Origin: Cobetia sp. cqz5-12
GTDB taxonomy: Bacteria > Pseudomonadota > Gammaproteobacteria > Pseudomonadales > Halomonadaceae
Direction of reading: 5' to 3'
Length of the DNA: 64,000 nt
Assembly: GCF_016495405.1 (NCBI RefSeq)
Contig: NZ_CP044522.1
Location: 2,633,876 to 2,697,875, forward strand
The notes under the pieces were generated by a model. That model ran no database searches. It was given only the letters and a program-made list of their open reading frames with translations, and was not told where the DNA came from. The position numbers and the translations under genes were made by a program. The stretch's first letter is position 1, and every line of letters starts with the position of its first letter. This document shows, one piece after another, positions 9,901 to 18,736 of the stretch.

Positions 9901-12900
9901 CGCCGTCTTCCCGGGGGCCGGCTATCTGGAGCAGTGCCTGGCCGCCGCCCACGAATGGCAGGCCGCCAGCGCCGACGCAGACTATCTACCTGATGTGCTG
10001 GACCTGGAAGACTTCGAGATTCGTGCCCCGCTGCTGCTCGATGACAGCACGCTGCGCCTGACCCGTCTGTCACTGGACAGCGCCAATGGCGCCATGCGTC
10101 TGGAGAGTCGTGAGACACGCGCCGAAGATGCCGACAAGTGGAATCTGCACGCCGTGGCGCGCGCCTTCACCGCCACGCGTGGACGCCTGCTGGAGCGAGC
10201 CGCCCCGGTCATGCCGACTCGCGCCGCCGATTTCGGTCGCGATGAGCACGTGGCGGCTGCCGCGCAACTCGGCCTGCATTACGGCCCGCATTTCCGCGCC
10301 GCCGAGCAGATCTGGATCGACGCGGGCACCGACCATCACGCAGCGGGCACTGCGCGTCCGCAGGTGCTGGCCCGTTTCTCGCTGACCGAGGAAATGGCCA
10401 GCCAGGACGCCGACTTCCACCTGCACCCCGGGGTGCTCGACAGCGCCTTCCAGCTGTTCATTCCGCTGCTGGGCGTGCTCAAGGGCCAGATGGCGGCAAG
10501 CAACGGCATGGCCTTCGTGCCGGTACGCGTCGGACGCCTGCAGGTGCGTGAGCAGGTACGCGCCTCACAGATCGTCACCGCACGTGTGGTGCTGCGCTCG
10601 CGTGGCCCGCACTCCCTGTGCGCCGACTTCGAGCTGTTCGACGCCGAAGGCCGCGCCGTAGCGGTTGCCGAAGAGGCCCGCTTCCGCGCCGTACGCCTGG
10701 GACGTGATGGCACGGCGCATCTGGATTACCTGGATATCGAACTGACTGCCGCACCGCATCCGCTGAGTCCGCGCCCTGCCGCCGCCCTGGCGCTGGAGTC
10801 GCTGGTCGCCGAGGCGATGGCGCCCGAGCTTGCCTGCAGCGACGACACCACTCATCCGCTGGCAGACAGCCAATGCTTCCGCGATGAGCTGGAGCCGCTG
10901 CTCGACAGCCTGATGCTCGCCAGCGTCCACGAGACCCTGCTGCGTCACGCCGCACCGGGCGACCCGGAACTGGCTCATCTCGATCACGAGGCGCTGTCGC
11001 GCTGGCAGCGCCGTTGTCCACTGTTCAGCCGTGCCCTGCTCGACTGGGCTGAATCACAAGGCCTGACGGAAGCACTCGACAGCGGCGACTGGCAGATCAA
11101 CTCGCTGGACCTGCCCGCCGCCAATGACATCTGGCAGCTGCTGGTACGTGACTATCCGGGCCAGTTCCCGCTGACGCACGCCGCCGGTCGCCTGCGTCTG
11201 CATCTGGACGAATGGCTTAATCGCGGCATGCCGTTGGACGGCACTCCGTTGGGTGACAGGACCACGCCGGATAGCAAGGACGATGAAGCGGCAGCAGACC
11301 GCGAGGCGCTGCTCTCGACGGACGCCAGTGCCGCGCTCGAATACTTGCGCCAGCCGCTGATCCCGACGCTGCTCAAGACGGCGGTCGGCAATGCCGGCTG
11401 GCAGTGGTTGAGCGCCCAGCTCGATCAGCGCATCAGCAGCGCACTTGCCGCTCTGCCGGCCGGCCAGCGCCTTGATGTGCTGGAGCTGGGTGCCGGCGGC
11501 CCCTGGCTGGGCCAGCGCCTCGCGACACTGCGCGAGGCGGATGCACGCAAAGGTCACTATGGGTTGCTTGATTATCGCTTCGTGGCCGCCAGTACCGGCG
11601 CCCTCAGTGAAGCCAATCGTCTGCAGGATGACTTGCCGCTGATCGACGTGATCGCGGGCGAGGCCTTCCAGGATACCGCCGCGACTGGCAAGACTCAGCT
11701 CGCCATCGTGCATCTGGACTTCGAGGCACCGTCACAGGCGCGCGAGCTGCTGACAGCGCTGATCGCCCGTCTGGCACCCGGCGCGCAGCTGCTGCTGTGT
11801 GGCTGTGAACCGGCGGCCTGGGCTGGCCCGATTCTGGCCCTCGATGATGGCGAGCAGCTGCGCAGTCATCCGGGCATCGCGCAATGGCAACGTCTCCTGA
11901 CCCAGCTGGGCCTCGATATCGATTCACCGGCGCCTGTCAGCGATAACCTGACCAGCGATAGTCTGGCCAGCGATCACCTGGGTACTGAAACATCAGGCGC
12001 CTGGTGGCTGTCCGCGACGCTTGCCGCTCAGGCACCGCTCGCGGCTCAGACATCACTTGCGGCTCTTGCGAAAACCGCTGAAGACCAGGCGGCGGCAAGT
12101 GAGCCAGTGGGAAACCAAGCCACCACGCTCTCCATCGCGTTGCTGGATAGCCCGCAGGCACCGGCGAATCAGGCATTGCTGACAAGCTTGAGCGACTCGC
12201 TGGCCGCGCGCGGTCATCAGGTCAGCCATGAGCGCCTGTCAGCCAGCCTGCCCGCGGACGCCTGCGCATTGATCGAGCAGCTTGGCGACGTTGACCACCT
12301 GATCGCGCTGCCCGGTGCTGCGGCGACAGATGAGCAGAACGGTACGGATAGCACCAATGCCCTCCAATGTGCGCGTCAGCAGCTGCTGGCACAGATCGCC
12401 CAGGCCTTTGACAGCGCCCAGGAGCAGGACGACAGCCGTCCCGCCCCAACCCTGTGGGTGCTGACCCATGACGTGGCGACGCTGTGGCAGACAGAGAATG
12501 CGCCCGCAGCGACGACGCCAGCGGATGCGGCCAGCTGGGGCTTTGCACGCAGTCTGGCCAACGAGAGCCAGTCGCTGGCCATCCGCCTGCTGGATACGCC
12601 GACGCTGGAGCACGACGCCGCCAGCACGCCGGCCTTGTTCGACGCGCTGGTACAGGAACTCGAAGCGCCAGACCATGAACAGGAAGTGGTGCTGGATGCC
12701 ACTGGCGCGCGCTTCGCGACACGTCTGCGCCAGGTAGCGGCGCCTCAGCAGGCCGCTGGTAGCGAGAGCTCCCTCTCGCAGATCTCAGGCTCGCAGTCGT
12801 CAGGCGCTCAGCGACACGGCGTCAGCCTCGGCTTCAGCCAGCCCGGCCAATTGCGCAATCTGGAATGGCAGCCACGCATGCTGCCCGCCGTGGCAGACGG

Positions 12901-15169
12901 TGAAGTGGAAGTGCGTGTCGAGGCGACCGGCCTCAACTTCCGCGATGTCATGTACACCCTCGGTTTGCTGTCGGATGAGGCCATCGAACACGGCTTCTCC
13001 GGCCCGAGCCTGGGGCTCGAGTTCTCAGGTGTCGTCGCTCAGGCTGGCGCCAATGCCGAATTCAAGGTCGGCGAGCGCGTGGTCGGCTTCGGCCCGGCCA
13101 GCTTCTCGGACCGTCTGGTGATCGCGGATACCGCTCTGGCTCATGTGCCCCACGGCGTCAGTCTGGAAGCCGCGGCGACCATCCCGACCACCTTCTTCAC
13201 CGTCTACTACGCGCTCAAGCATCTGGCGCGTCTGGAAGCCGGCGAGAAGGTGCTGATTCACGGCGCCGCCGGCGGCGTGGGCATCGCGGCGCTGCAGATC
13301 GCCGAGTGGCTGGGCGCCGAGGTGTTCGCGACCGTCGGCTCACCGGCCAAGCGTGACTTCCTCGCGCTGATGGGCATCGAGAACGTCTATGACTCGCGCA
13401 GCCACGGCTTCGCGGAAGACATCCTGACCGATCTCGCCAAGCGTCAGCAGCGCGATCCATCCGTGGATGCCCGTGGCGTCGATGTGGTGCTCAATTCGCT
13501 GGCCGGTGAAGCCATCGCCCAGAACCTGCGCGTACTCAAGCCGTTCGGGCGTTTCTGTGAGCTGGGCAAACGCGACTTCTACGAGAATACCCCGATGGGG
13601 CTACGTCCGTTCCGCAACAACTTGAGTTACTTCGGCATCGATTCCGATCAGCTGATGAAGGAATGCCCGGGCCTGACCACGCGTCTGTTCCGCGAGATGA
13701 TGGCGCTGTTCGAGGATGGCACCCTGGCGCCACTGCCCTACACCACCTTCGATGCCAGCCAGGTGGTGGAAGCCTTCCGCTATATGCAGCAGGCCCGTCA
13801 GATCGGCAAGGTCGTGGTCACCCAGCGCTCCCTGACTGCATCGCTGAGCGAGGCGCGAACTGTCTCGGAGACTTCTGCCCCGGCTGACCTGTCCGGCGAA
13901 CTGAGTCTCGACCCGGCTGGCAGCTATCTGGTCACCGGCGGACTGGGCGGCTTTGGCCTGCGCAGTGCCGAGTGGCTGGCCGCGATGGGCGCGCGTGAGC
14001 TGGTACTGCTCGGGCGCTCCGGTGCGGCCAGTGAAGAAGCGCAGCAAGGCGTCGCGCGTCTCGAGGCCCAGGGGGTGAAAGTGCATGCCCTGGCCTGTGA
14101 TGTCGCCGATGAAGCCGCGCTATCAAAGGTGTTCGCACGCTTCGCCAAGACCCCTGATGCCAGTGAGACTGATACCAGTGAGACGGACGATGCCATCGCA
14201 CCGCTCAAGGGCATCATCCATGCCGCGGCGGTGATCGATGATGCGCTGATTCGCCACCTCGATGCCGAGCGCATCCAGCGCGTGATGACGCCGAAGCTGG
14301 AAGGCGCGCGCCTGCTGGATCGCCTGAGTGCCAAGCATGCGCTGGACTTCTTCGTGCTCTACTCCTCGGCCACCACGCTGTTCGGCAATCCCGGACAGAG
14401 CGTCTACGTGGCAGCCAATCATTGGCTGGAGGGGCTTGCCGCCAACCGTCGTGCCCGTGGTCTGCCGTCTACCTGCGCGCGCTGGGGTGCGATCGAGGAT
14501 GCCGGGTTCCTGGCGCGCAACGAGAAGACCCGTGAAGCACTCAAGAATCGCCTCGGCGGTGACGCACTGATGGCAGACCACGCACTGGCCTGTCTCGGCG
14601 AGATGATCAGCGCGGATCAGAAGGCCCAGGCGCTCGGCCTGCCGGGTCACTCACTGGGCGTGCTGGAACTGGACTGGGGCGCGCTGGCGCGCTTTTTGCC
14701 GACCGCTGCCACGCCGCGCTTCGAGGAAATCGCCCGCCGCGCCGGTGAGGATGACAACAGTCAGGCGCAGCAGGATGATATCGCCGCGGCACTGGCGGGC
14801 TTGAGCGGCGAAGCGCTGCAGACCGCCATCGTCGAGATTCTCAAGGGCGAGCTGAGCAAGATTCTGTTGATCGACGTAGACGCCATCGACGTCAACAAGA
14901 GCGTCTACGACATGGGCTTCGACTCACTGATGGGAGTCGAGCTGATGACGGCGGTGGAGGCGCGCCTGGGCATCAGCATTCCGGTGATGATGATCAGCGA
15001 AGCCGCCACCCTGTGGCGACTCGCGGAGCGCCTGATGCACAAGATGGGCAATGCCGACGACGAGGAAGCCGAAAGCCGCTCGGAAGACCAGGCCATGGCG
15101 CAGCTGGTGAAGCAGCATGGCGGGGAGACGCCGACGGTGACAGAGCGGGGAGAGATGGTCAGCAAGTAG
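6995..15169 (+). CDS. multidomain type I polyketide/fatty-acid synthase, RkpA-like
   Basis: A 2,724-residue iterative-type synthase. The start is the ATG at 6995, overlapping the upstream stop with AGGAGC just ahead; an earlier in-frame ATG at 6878 lies inside the upstream gene. Domains in order: KS (1-430, DTACSSS Cys172, His307, His345); AT (about 550-870, GHSVGE Ser650); DH (about 930-1230, His964 in ADHQVGES, Asp1149 in HPGVLDSAFQ); a methyltransferase-like region around VLELGAGGPWLG (about 1494), degenerate; ER (about 1950-2260, GLNFRDV, GGVG); KR (about 2300-2500, TGGLGGFG, Tyr2471); ACP (GFDSL, Ser2644). With KR, DH and ER all present it can make a fully reduced chain. There is no thioesterase; the oxoamine synthase downstream is the obvious release enzyme. 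Confidence 0.93.
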   Translation: MTRRVAIIGAASRFPGTTQATLWDDLLAGKDMVTEVADDRWSKESLSHPDKKAPGMSYSFAAGSLGDITGFDPAFFGISPREAASMDPQQRMLLEMSWEAIEHAGIPAEKMRGSRCGVFMGIASLDYSYRMADDLSAIGPNTATGNTSSVASNRLSYAFDLHGPSLSLDTACSSSMVAFHQACQSIRSGETDMALTGGISLHLHPYGFLIFSKATMLSKTGRCQVFDEAGDGYARSEGGGVFLLKDLDQAIADGDRILAVVASSVVNTDGYKSGLTVPNPAAQIQLMEQACEQAGISPDEIDYLEAHGTGTAVGDPLETRAIGAAIGQKRTTPLPIGSIKSNMGHLETASGVAGLAKALGVIAHREVPATIKIQRLNPKIRTDEWNLDIVTQPRKLKADGRLVVGVNSFGFGGANAHVLLESAPEQSVAQPTAEGEQTPPLRLSARSPQALKQSALELAEHLRELAAHDMAPSLYDLAWQLAARREHHVHGALLSADNFTTLLEDLDTLGSEGDLGDHPRITLADRLPSLPSASDNGASPRATPNAPTPVQERGPVFVYSGNGCQWAGMGRALMEESASVRACLERLDAAFRDFNGFELLKELDGSLSEKGENRLDATEIAQPTLFALQVAVTEWLIERGIRPAAVTGHSVGEVAAAWASGALTLEQATRVIFQRSYHQGRTRGTGAMMAVGLGECEMREWLEQPQWASLSLAGINGPRGTTLAGQRELLEALSKELSAQGTFARVLGLDYAFHSPAMDPIKPGLLESLDGLTPRATHTPFISTVTGSVIAGEQLDARYWWENIRQPVMFEAAVTSLVNWHAETEENAALGRHRLLVEIGAHPILRSYLNDILKARSEEAPAGQVLASLDRRHAGVDALEHLRGRVLVSGAVDITELFPVAGQFVELPGYPWQRSPCWIQTTSESQRLLDRHYVHPLLGYRLAQQRLTWEAQLDTQKVAWLADHQVGESAVFPGAGYLEQCLAAAHEWQAASADADYLPDVLDLEDFEIRAPLLLDDSTLRLTRLSLDSANGAMRLESRETRAEDADKWNLHAVARAFTATRGRLLERAAPVMPTRAADFGRDEHVAAAAQLGLHYGPHFRAAEQIWIDAGTDHHAAGTARPQVLARFSLTEEMASQDADFHLHPGVLDSAFQLFIPLLGVLKGQMAASNGMAFVPVRVGRLQVREQVRASQIVTARVVLRSRGPHSLCADFELFDAEGRAVAVAEEARFRAVRLGRDGTAHLDYLDIELTAAPHPLSPRPAAALALESLVAEAMAPELACSDDTTHPLADSQCFRDELEPLLDSLMLASVHETLLRHAAPGDPELAHLDHEALSRWQRRCPLFSRALLDWAESQGLTEALDSGDWQINSLDLPAANDIWQLLVRDYPGQFPLTHAAGRLRLHLDEWLNRGMPLDGTPLGDRTTPDSKDDEAAADREALLSTDASAALEYLRQPLIPTLLKTAVGNAGWQWLSAQLDQRISSALAALPAGQRLDVLELGAGGPWLGQRLATLREADARKGHYGLLDYRFVAASTGALSEANRLQDDLPLIDVIAGEAFQDTAATGKTQLAIVHLDFEAPSQARELLTALIARLAPGAQLLLCGCEPAAWAGPILALDDGEQLRSHPGIAQWQRLLTQLGLDIDSPAPVSDNLTSDSLASDHLGTETSGAWWLSATLAAQAPLAAQTSLAALAKTAEDQAAASEPVGNQATTLSIALLDSPQAPANQALLTSLSDSLAARGHQVSHERLSASLPADACALIEQLGDVDHLIALPGAAATDEQNGTDSTNALQCARQQLLAQIAQAFDSAQEQDDSRPAPTLWVLTHDVATLWQTENAPAATTPADAASWGFARSLANESQSLAIRLLDTPTLEHDAASTPALFDALVQELEAPDHEQEVVLDATGARFATRLRQVAAPQQAAGSESSLSQISGSQSSGAQRHGVSLGFSQPGQLRNLEWQPRMLPAVADGEVEVRVEATGLNFRDVMYTLGLLSDEAIEHGFSGPSLGLEFSGVVAQAGANAEFKVGERVVGFGPASFSDRLVIADTALAHVPHGVSLEAAATIPTTFFTVYYALKHLARLEAGEKVLIHGAAGGVGIAALQIAEWLGAEVFATVGSPAKRDFLALMGIENVYDSRSHGFAEDILTDLAKRQQRDPSVDARGVDVVLNSLAGEAIAQNLRVLKPFGRFCELGKRDFYENTPMGLRPFRNNLSYFGIDSDQLMKECPGLTTRLFREMMALFEDGTLAPLPYTTFDASQVVEAFRYMQQARQIGKVVVTQRSLTASLSEARTVSETSAPADLSGELSLDPAGSYLVTGGLGGFGLRSAEWLAAMGARELVLLGRSGAASEEAQQGVARLEAQGVKVHALACDVADEAALSKVFARFAKTPDASETDTSETDDAIAPLKGIIHAAAVIDDALIRHLDAERIQRVMTPKLEGARLLDRLSAKHALDFFVLYSSATTLFGNPGQSVYVAANHWLEGLAANRRARGLPSTCARWGAIEDAGFLARNEKTREALKNRLGGDALMADHALACLGEMISADQKAQALGLPGHSLGVLELDWGALARFLPTAATPRFEEIARRAGEDDNSQAQQDDIAAALAGLSGEALQTAIVEILKGELSKILLIDVDAIDVNKSVYDMGFDSLMGVELMTAVEARLGISIPVMMISEAATLWRLAERLMHKMGNADDEEAESRSEDQAMAQLVKQHGGETPTVTERGEMVSK

Positions 15170-15181
15170 CCATCTTCCCCC

Positions 15182-15230
15182 GGCACCCAGCCCACGCCGT
15201 GATGCCGGATGGCAGGTGTGGGCTGGTGCC
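15182..15230 (+). other. inverted repeat between PKS and oxoamine synthase genes
   Basis: GGCACCCAGCCCACGCC (15182-15198) pairs with GGTGTGGGCTGGTGCC (15215-15230) with one bulge and one G-T mismatch, around a 16-base loop. No T-run follows, so it is not a textbook terminator. It may protect the PKS message end or reduce read-through into the next gene. Confidence 0.35.
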
Positions 15231-15442
15231 ATGCGCCATCTTGGCGTAACGTCGACCCATTCGCGCGACGGTGACAGGCAAACGGAACTTGCCGGTTCGG
15301 GCCCTGACAGCAGTCCCCCGCTCTCGCCAAGGCCCATGCCTCGTCAGCGCACACGATCAGCTTGAAGATACCCGACGGGCGGAGAGCCAAGGCTCTTGCG
15401 CCCGTTTTTGGGTCAGCATCACATGTGTAAGGAAATCGACTC

Positions 15443-16816
15443 TTGGCAACCCGCAATTCCCCCGGTTCATCCGCCAGTGACATGAAGCAGCAACTGCTCG
15501 ACAAGGCGCGTGCGCGCCGCACTCGCCCGGCCAATACCCAGTCGAACGATGAGGATATCTTCGCCCACAAGAGCGCTGAACCGCTTCAGATCAGCGATGA
15601 TTTCGTGCGTTTCGATCGCCAGCCCGGCTATCAGCAACTCAGCATGATGCAGCAGGCCGGCGCCGCCTTTGGCGTGCCGGAGCCCTTCTTTCGTGTGCAT
15701 GAAGGCTGCGCCGGCGCCACGACGCGTATCGAGGGGCGTGAGCTGGTCAACTTCGCCAGCTACAACTACCTCGACTACTCGCGCCATCCGGAAGTGGTCA
15801 AGGCCGCGGCGGACGCTGCCGCGCACTATGGCACCTCGGTGTCGGCCTCACGCGCGGTCTCCGGCGAACGTCCGATCCATCAACAGCTGGAAGCCGCCGT
15901 CGCGCGCACCTACGACGTCGAGGATGCGGTGGTCTTCGTCAGCGGCCACGCCACCAATGTCTCCACACTGGGTTATCTGCTCGGGCCGAAGGACCTGATC
16001 CTGCATGACGAGTGGATCCACAACAGCTCGCTGGTCGGCGCCCAGCTGTCCGGCGCCCGCCGCATGCCCTTCGCGCACAATGACCCGGACGCGCTGGAAG
16101 CCCTGCTAAGCAGTCAGCGCGGCAAGTTCGAGCGCGTGCTGATCGTCACTGAAGGTCTCTACAGCATGGACGGCGACGTGCCGGACCTGCCGCGCCTGAT
16201 CGCCCTCAAGCAGAAGTACCGTTGCTGGCTGATGGTCGACGAAGCCCACTCCTTCGGCGTACTCGGCGAGCGCGGGCTCGGCCTGAGGGAGCACTTCGAC
16301 ATCACTGCGCGTGACGTCGATATCTGGATGGGCACGATGAGCAAGACGCTGTCCGGGTGCGGCGGCTACATCGCCGGCTGCAAGGAACTGGTCAGCATGC
16401 TGCGCTACTTCGCACCGGGCTTCCTCTACTCGGTGGGCATGCCGGCCCAGGTCGCCGCCCCGTCGCTGAAGATTCTCGAACTGCTCCAGGGCGACGACGC
16501 CAGACAGCGCATCGCGCGTTTGCACGCCGTCTCCGGCTACTTCCTCAAGCGCGCCCGCGCACTGGGACTCGATGTCGGCGACAGCCTTGGCGTTGCCGTC
16601 GTACCAGTGATTCTGGGCAGCTCCCTGGTGGCCGCGCGCCTCTCCAACCAGCTGTTCGAGGCCGGCTTCAATGTCCAGCCCATCCTGCACCCCGCCGTGC
16701 CGGAGAAGAGCGCCCGTCTGCGCTTCTTCCTCTCCTGTGAGCATACCGAAGCGCAGGTCGACGCCGTTCTGGACACGCTCATGCAGCAACTGAGCAATAT
16801 CAAGGCGGGGCTCTAA
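15443..16816 (+). CDS. alpha-oxoamine synthase (BioF/serine palmitoyltransferase-like), RkpG-like
   Basis: A PLP-dependent fold-type I enzyme of the AONS/SPT/KBL family, which condenses an acyl thioester with an amino acid with loss of CO2 to give an aminoketone. FASYNYLDYSRHPEV, the SASRAVSGER segment, VDEAHSFG and MGTMSKTLSG (PLP Lys301) are intact. The start is a TTG with AAGGA nine bases upstream; the next ATG at 15482 has no ribosome site. About 40 extra N-terminal residues are lysine- and arginine-rich. Placed after a thioesterase-less PKS, it probably takes the chain from the PKS ACP and releases a long-chain sphingoid-like aminoketone. Amino-acid choice (Ser, Ala or Gly) cannot be read from sequence. 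Confidence 0.85.
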   Translation: MATRNSPGSSASDMKQQLLDKARARRTRPANTQSNDEDIFAHKSAEPLQISDDFVRFDRQPGYQQLSMMQQAGAAFGVPEPFFRVHEGCAGATTRIEGRELVNFASYNYLDYSRHPEVVKAAADAAAHYGTSVSASRAVSGERPIHQQLEAAVARTYDVEDAVVFVSGHATNVSTLGYLLGPKDLILHDEWIHNSSLVGAQLSGARRMPFAHNDPDALEALLSSQRGKFERVLIVTEGLYSMDGDVPDLPRLIALKQKYRCWLMVDEAHSFGVLGERGLGLREHFDITARDVDIWMGTMSKTLSGCGGYIAGCKELVSMLRYFAPGFLYSVGMPAQVAAPSLKILELLQGDDARQRIARLHAVSGYFLKRARALGLDVGDSLGVAVVPVILGSSLVAARLSNQLFEAGFNVQPILHPAVPEKSARLRFFLSCEHTEAQVDAVLDTLMQQLSNIKAGL

Positions 16817-16833
16817 CTCCCCAGCTATTCGAT

Positions 16834-16887
16834 GCTCCATAACGCACACGGCCCCGCTGAAAAGCGGGGCCGTGTGCGTTATGGAGC
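16834..16887. terminator. 25-bp perfect hairpin with GAAA tetraloop, bidirectional terminator
   Basis: Positions 16834-16858 and 16863-16887 are perfect inverted copies around the loop GAAA (16859-16862). It lies between the convergent oxoamine synthase and SDR genes. No run of T follows on either strand, so it would stop transcription by hairpin strength or with help, or protect both 3' ends. Confidence 0.75.
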
Positions 16888-16896
16888 GTACCTCGG

Positions 16897-17814
16897 TCAG
16901 CGTTTCAGAAAGTGCCAGAGCGCCGCCCGAGCATTGTCCTGATACTGAGTATTGGCCAGGTCCGCGAACAGAGTGGATTGGTCGATCATCGGGCCGGTCA
17001 GTACCTTCTCCTTGCTCGCGTAGAAGATGCCACTGCGGTACTGATCATCATGCATGACATCAACGAGACGACGGGCACCGAACTCAAGGTCATGTGACAG
17101 TTTGAAGAACGGCAGAATCTTGAAGGCAGACTTGAAAAGCGCCTTCTTGAGCGGTGGCAGACCATCCCCCACCCGTGTGCCGGCGGTATGGCCGGGGCTG
17201 ACGGTGACTGCACGCACGTCAGGATATTGGCGAGCCAGAGAGGAGATCCACAGCGCGCCCATCAGCTTGACGTAGGCATAGGGAGGCATCGGGTCACTGG
17301 CGCTCTCGAAGTCACTGCCATCACAGATCGAGATGAACTCCTCCCGGGAACCCGTCTTGAGCTCCGGTCGAGTGATGCCAAATTTGGGCACACCGCGCGC
17401 CGCCTCGGACCCCGTATACATCACGATACCGCGCAGCTTGTTCGCTGAGAGCAATTCTTCTGCCAGCAGCACATGCCCAAGCAGATTGCTCGCCGTCATC
17501 TGGGTCACCCCTTGGGGCGTCTGATCAAGAAAGGTCGATCCCCCAAGGCCACCGGCATTCATCATCAGGCCATCCAGAGTGCCATCGAAGGCGGCAACCG
17601 CCTCGCGTACCGAGGTTGGGTCTGAAACATCCATGATCACGATCTCGAAGATGCTGCGCCCGGTGCTGCTTTCAAGCTCTCGACGCGCGGCCTCCGCCTT
17701 GTGCGGGTTGCGACAGGCCAGATAGAGGGTGTCGACATCCTCATGCTGCGCCAGCTGATGCGCACATTCCTTGCCGAGACCGGAATTGGCACCGGTAATC
17801 ATGATCTTGCTCAT
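16897..17814 (-). CDS. short-chain dehydrogenase (protochlorophyllide-reductase-like SDR)
   Basis: A 305-residue classical-type SDR. TGANSGLG at residues 7-14 binds the cofactor, MNAGGLG matches the NAG motif, and YAYVK supplies the catalytic Tyr and Lys; the Ser is in MYTGSEAA. The length and overall layout resemble the retinol dehydrogenase/protochlorophyllide-reductase-like subgroup, whose bacterial substrates are mostly unknown. It converges on the PKS and oxoamine synthase genes and lies just downstream of a DsbA-like gene in the same direction (51 bases to its stop). A role in lipid synthesis is possible but not shown. Confidence 0.75.
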   Translation of the reverse strand: MSKIMITGANSGLGKECAHQLAQHEDVDTLYLACRNPHKAEAARRELESSTGRSIFEIVIMDVSDPTSVREAVAAFDGTLDGLMMNAGGLGGSTFLDQTPQGVTQMTASNLLGHVLLAEELLSANKLRGIVMYTGSEAARGVPKFGITRPELKTGSREEFISICDGSDFESASDPMPPYAYVKLMGALWISSLARQYPDVRAVTVSPGHTAGTRVGDGLPPLKKALFKSAFKILPFFKLSHDLEFGARRLVDVMHDDQYRSGIFYASKEKVLTGPMIDQSTLFADLANTQYQDNARAALWHFLKR

Positions 17815-17864
17815 GGATCATTCTCCCTCATCTGGGTGAATCGCTGGAGAGGTAGCCGGGCGTA

Positions 17865-18530
17865 TCACTTGCCGGATTCGGCCTGTTGCTCTGCCATCAG
17901 CTCGCTCAGCACCTGCTCGAACACTTCCTTGGGCTGAGCACCGCTCAGGGCGCTGCGGCGGTTGAAGACGAAGGTCGGTACGCTGGAGATCCCCATCTGC
18001 TTCCAGTGGTTCTCGTGCTGCACGACCTGCTCACGCGCCTCGGCGTCATCGAGTTGCGCGAGGCCTTCCGTGGCATCCAGCCCGACCGCTGCCAGGGAGT
18101 CCGCCATCACCGCGCGGTCCGACATGTCCTTCTGCAACGTGAAGAAGTCCGCGAAGAACTGCATCATCAGGTCATGCTGCATGCCTTGCTCGGCGGCGTA
18201 CTCGAGCAGTACGTGTAGCTCGAAGGTATTGACCATGCGCATGTCGTCGAAGTAGTTGAAGACTAGCCCTTCCTCTGCGGCCAAGTTGGCGAGGTTCTGG
18301 CGCGCCTCGACACTGCCCTTGGGCGTGGTGCCGTACTTGCGTTCAGAATGCGCGCGCAGGTTCTCGCCATGCGCCGGCATGTCCGGGTTCAGCTCGAAGG
18401 GCTGCCATTCGATCTCGACCCTGTCTTCCAGGCCCAGTGACTGGATGGCGCTTTCGAGGCGCTTGTAGCCGATGATGCACCACGGGCACACCACGTCGGA
18501 GACGATGTCGATCTTGAGCTTGTCTTGCAT
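17865..18530 (-). CDS. DsbA-family oxidoreductase, FrnE-like
   Basis: A 221-residue thioredoxin-fold protein with CPWC near the N-terminus (VVCPWCIIGYKRLE) and the DsbA-type helical insertion. Its FrnE-type features are the EIEWQPFELNPDMP segment and a C-terminal SSVPTFVFN with the cis-proline. No signal peptide is seen, so it should be cytoplasmic, as are FrnE proteins, which act as disulfide oxidoreductases or isomerases in stress responses. I chose the ATG at 18530 because AGGAG sits seven bases upstream; ATG 18536 is too close to that site, and a GTG at 18566 gives a longer form without support. Confidence 0.82.
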   Translation of the reverse strand: MQDKLKIDIVSDVVCPWCIIGYKRLESAIQSLGLEDRVEIEWQPFELNPDMPAHGENLRAHSERKYGTTPKGSVEARQNLANLAAEEGLVFNYFDDMRMVNTFELHVLLEYAAEQGMQHDLMMQFFADFFTLQKDMSDRAVMADSLAAVGLDATEGLAQLDDAEAREQVVQHENHWKQMGISSVPTFVFNRRSALSGAQPKEVFEQVLSELMAEQQAESGK

Positions 18531-18736
18531 GTCCATTCTCCTGAGCGGTGAAACAGCCTTCCACACCGCACGTCAATATTCGTGAGCGATTGCTCAAATT
18601 TGCGCGTACTGTAGCCCTCTCGCCAGCCAAGGTCAAAGTGGCGACACGGCCAGGGGCCCCCTTGAGATCATGGGCGCAGGCCAGCGGCGCAACCAATTAC
18701 ATAGAGATGGTCGGCAATGGATGGGGAGGCTGTCGC

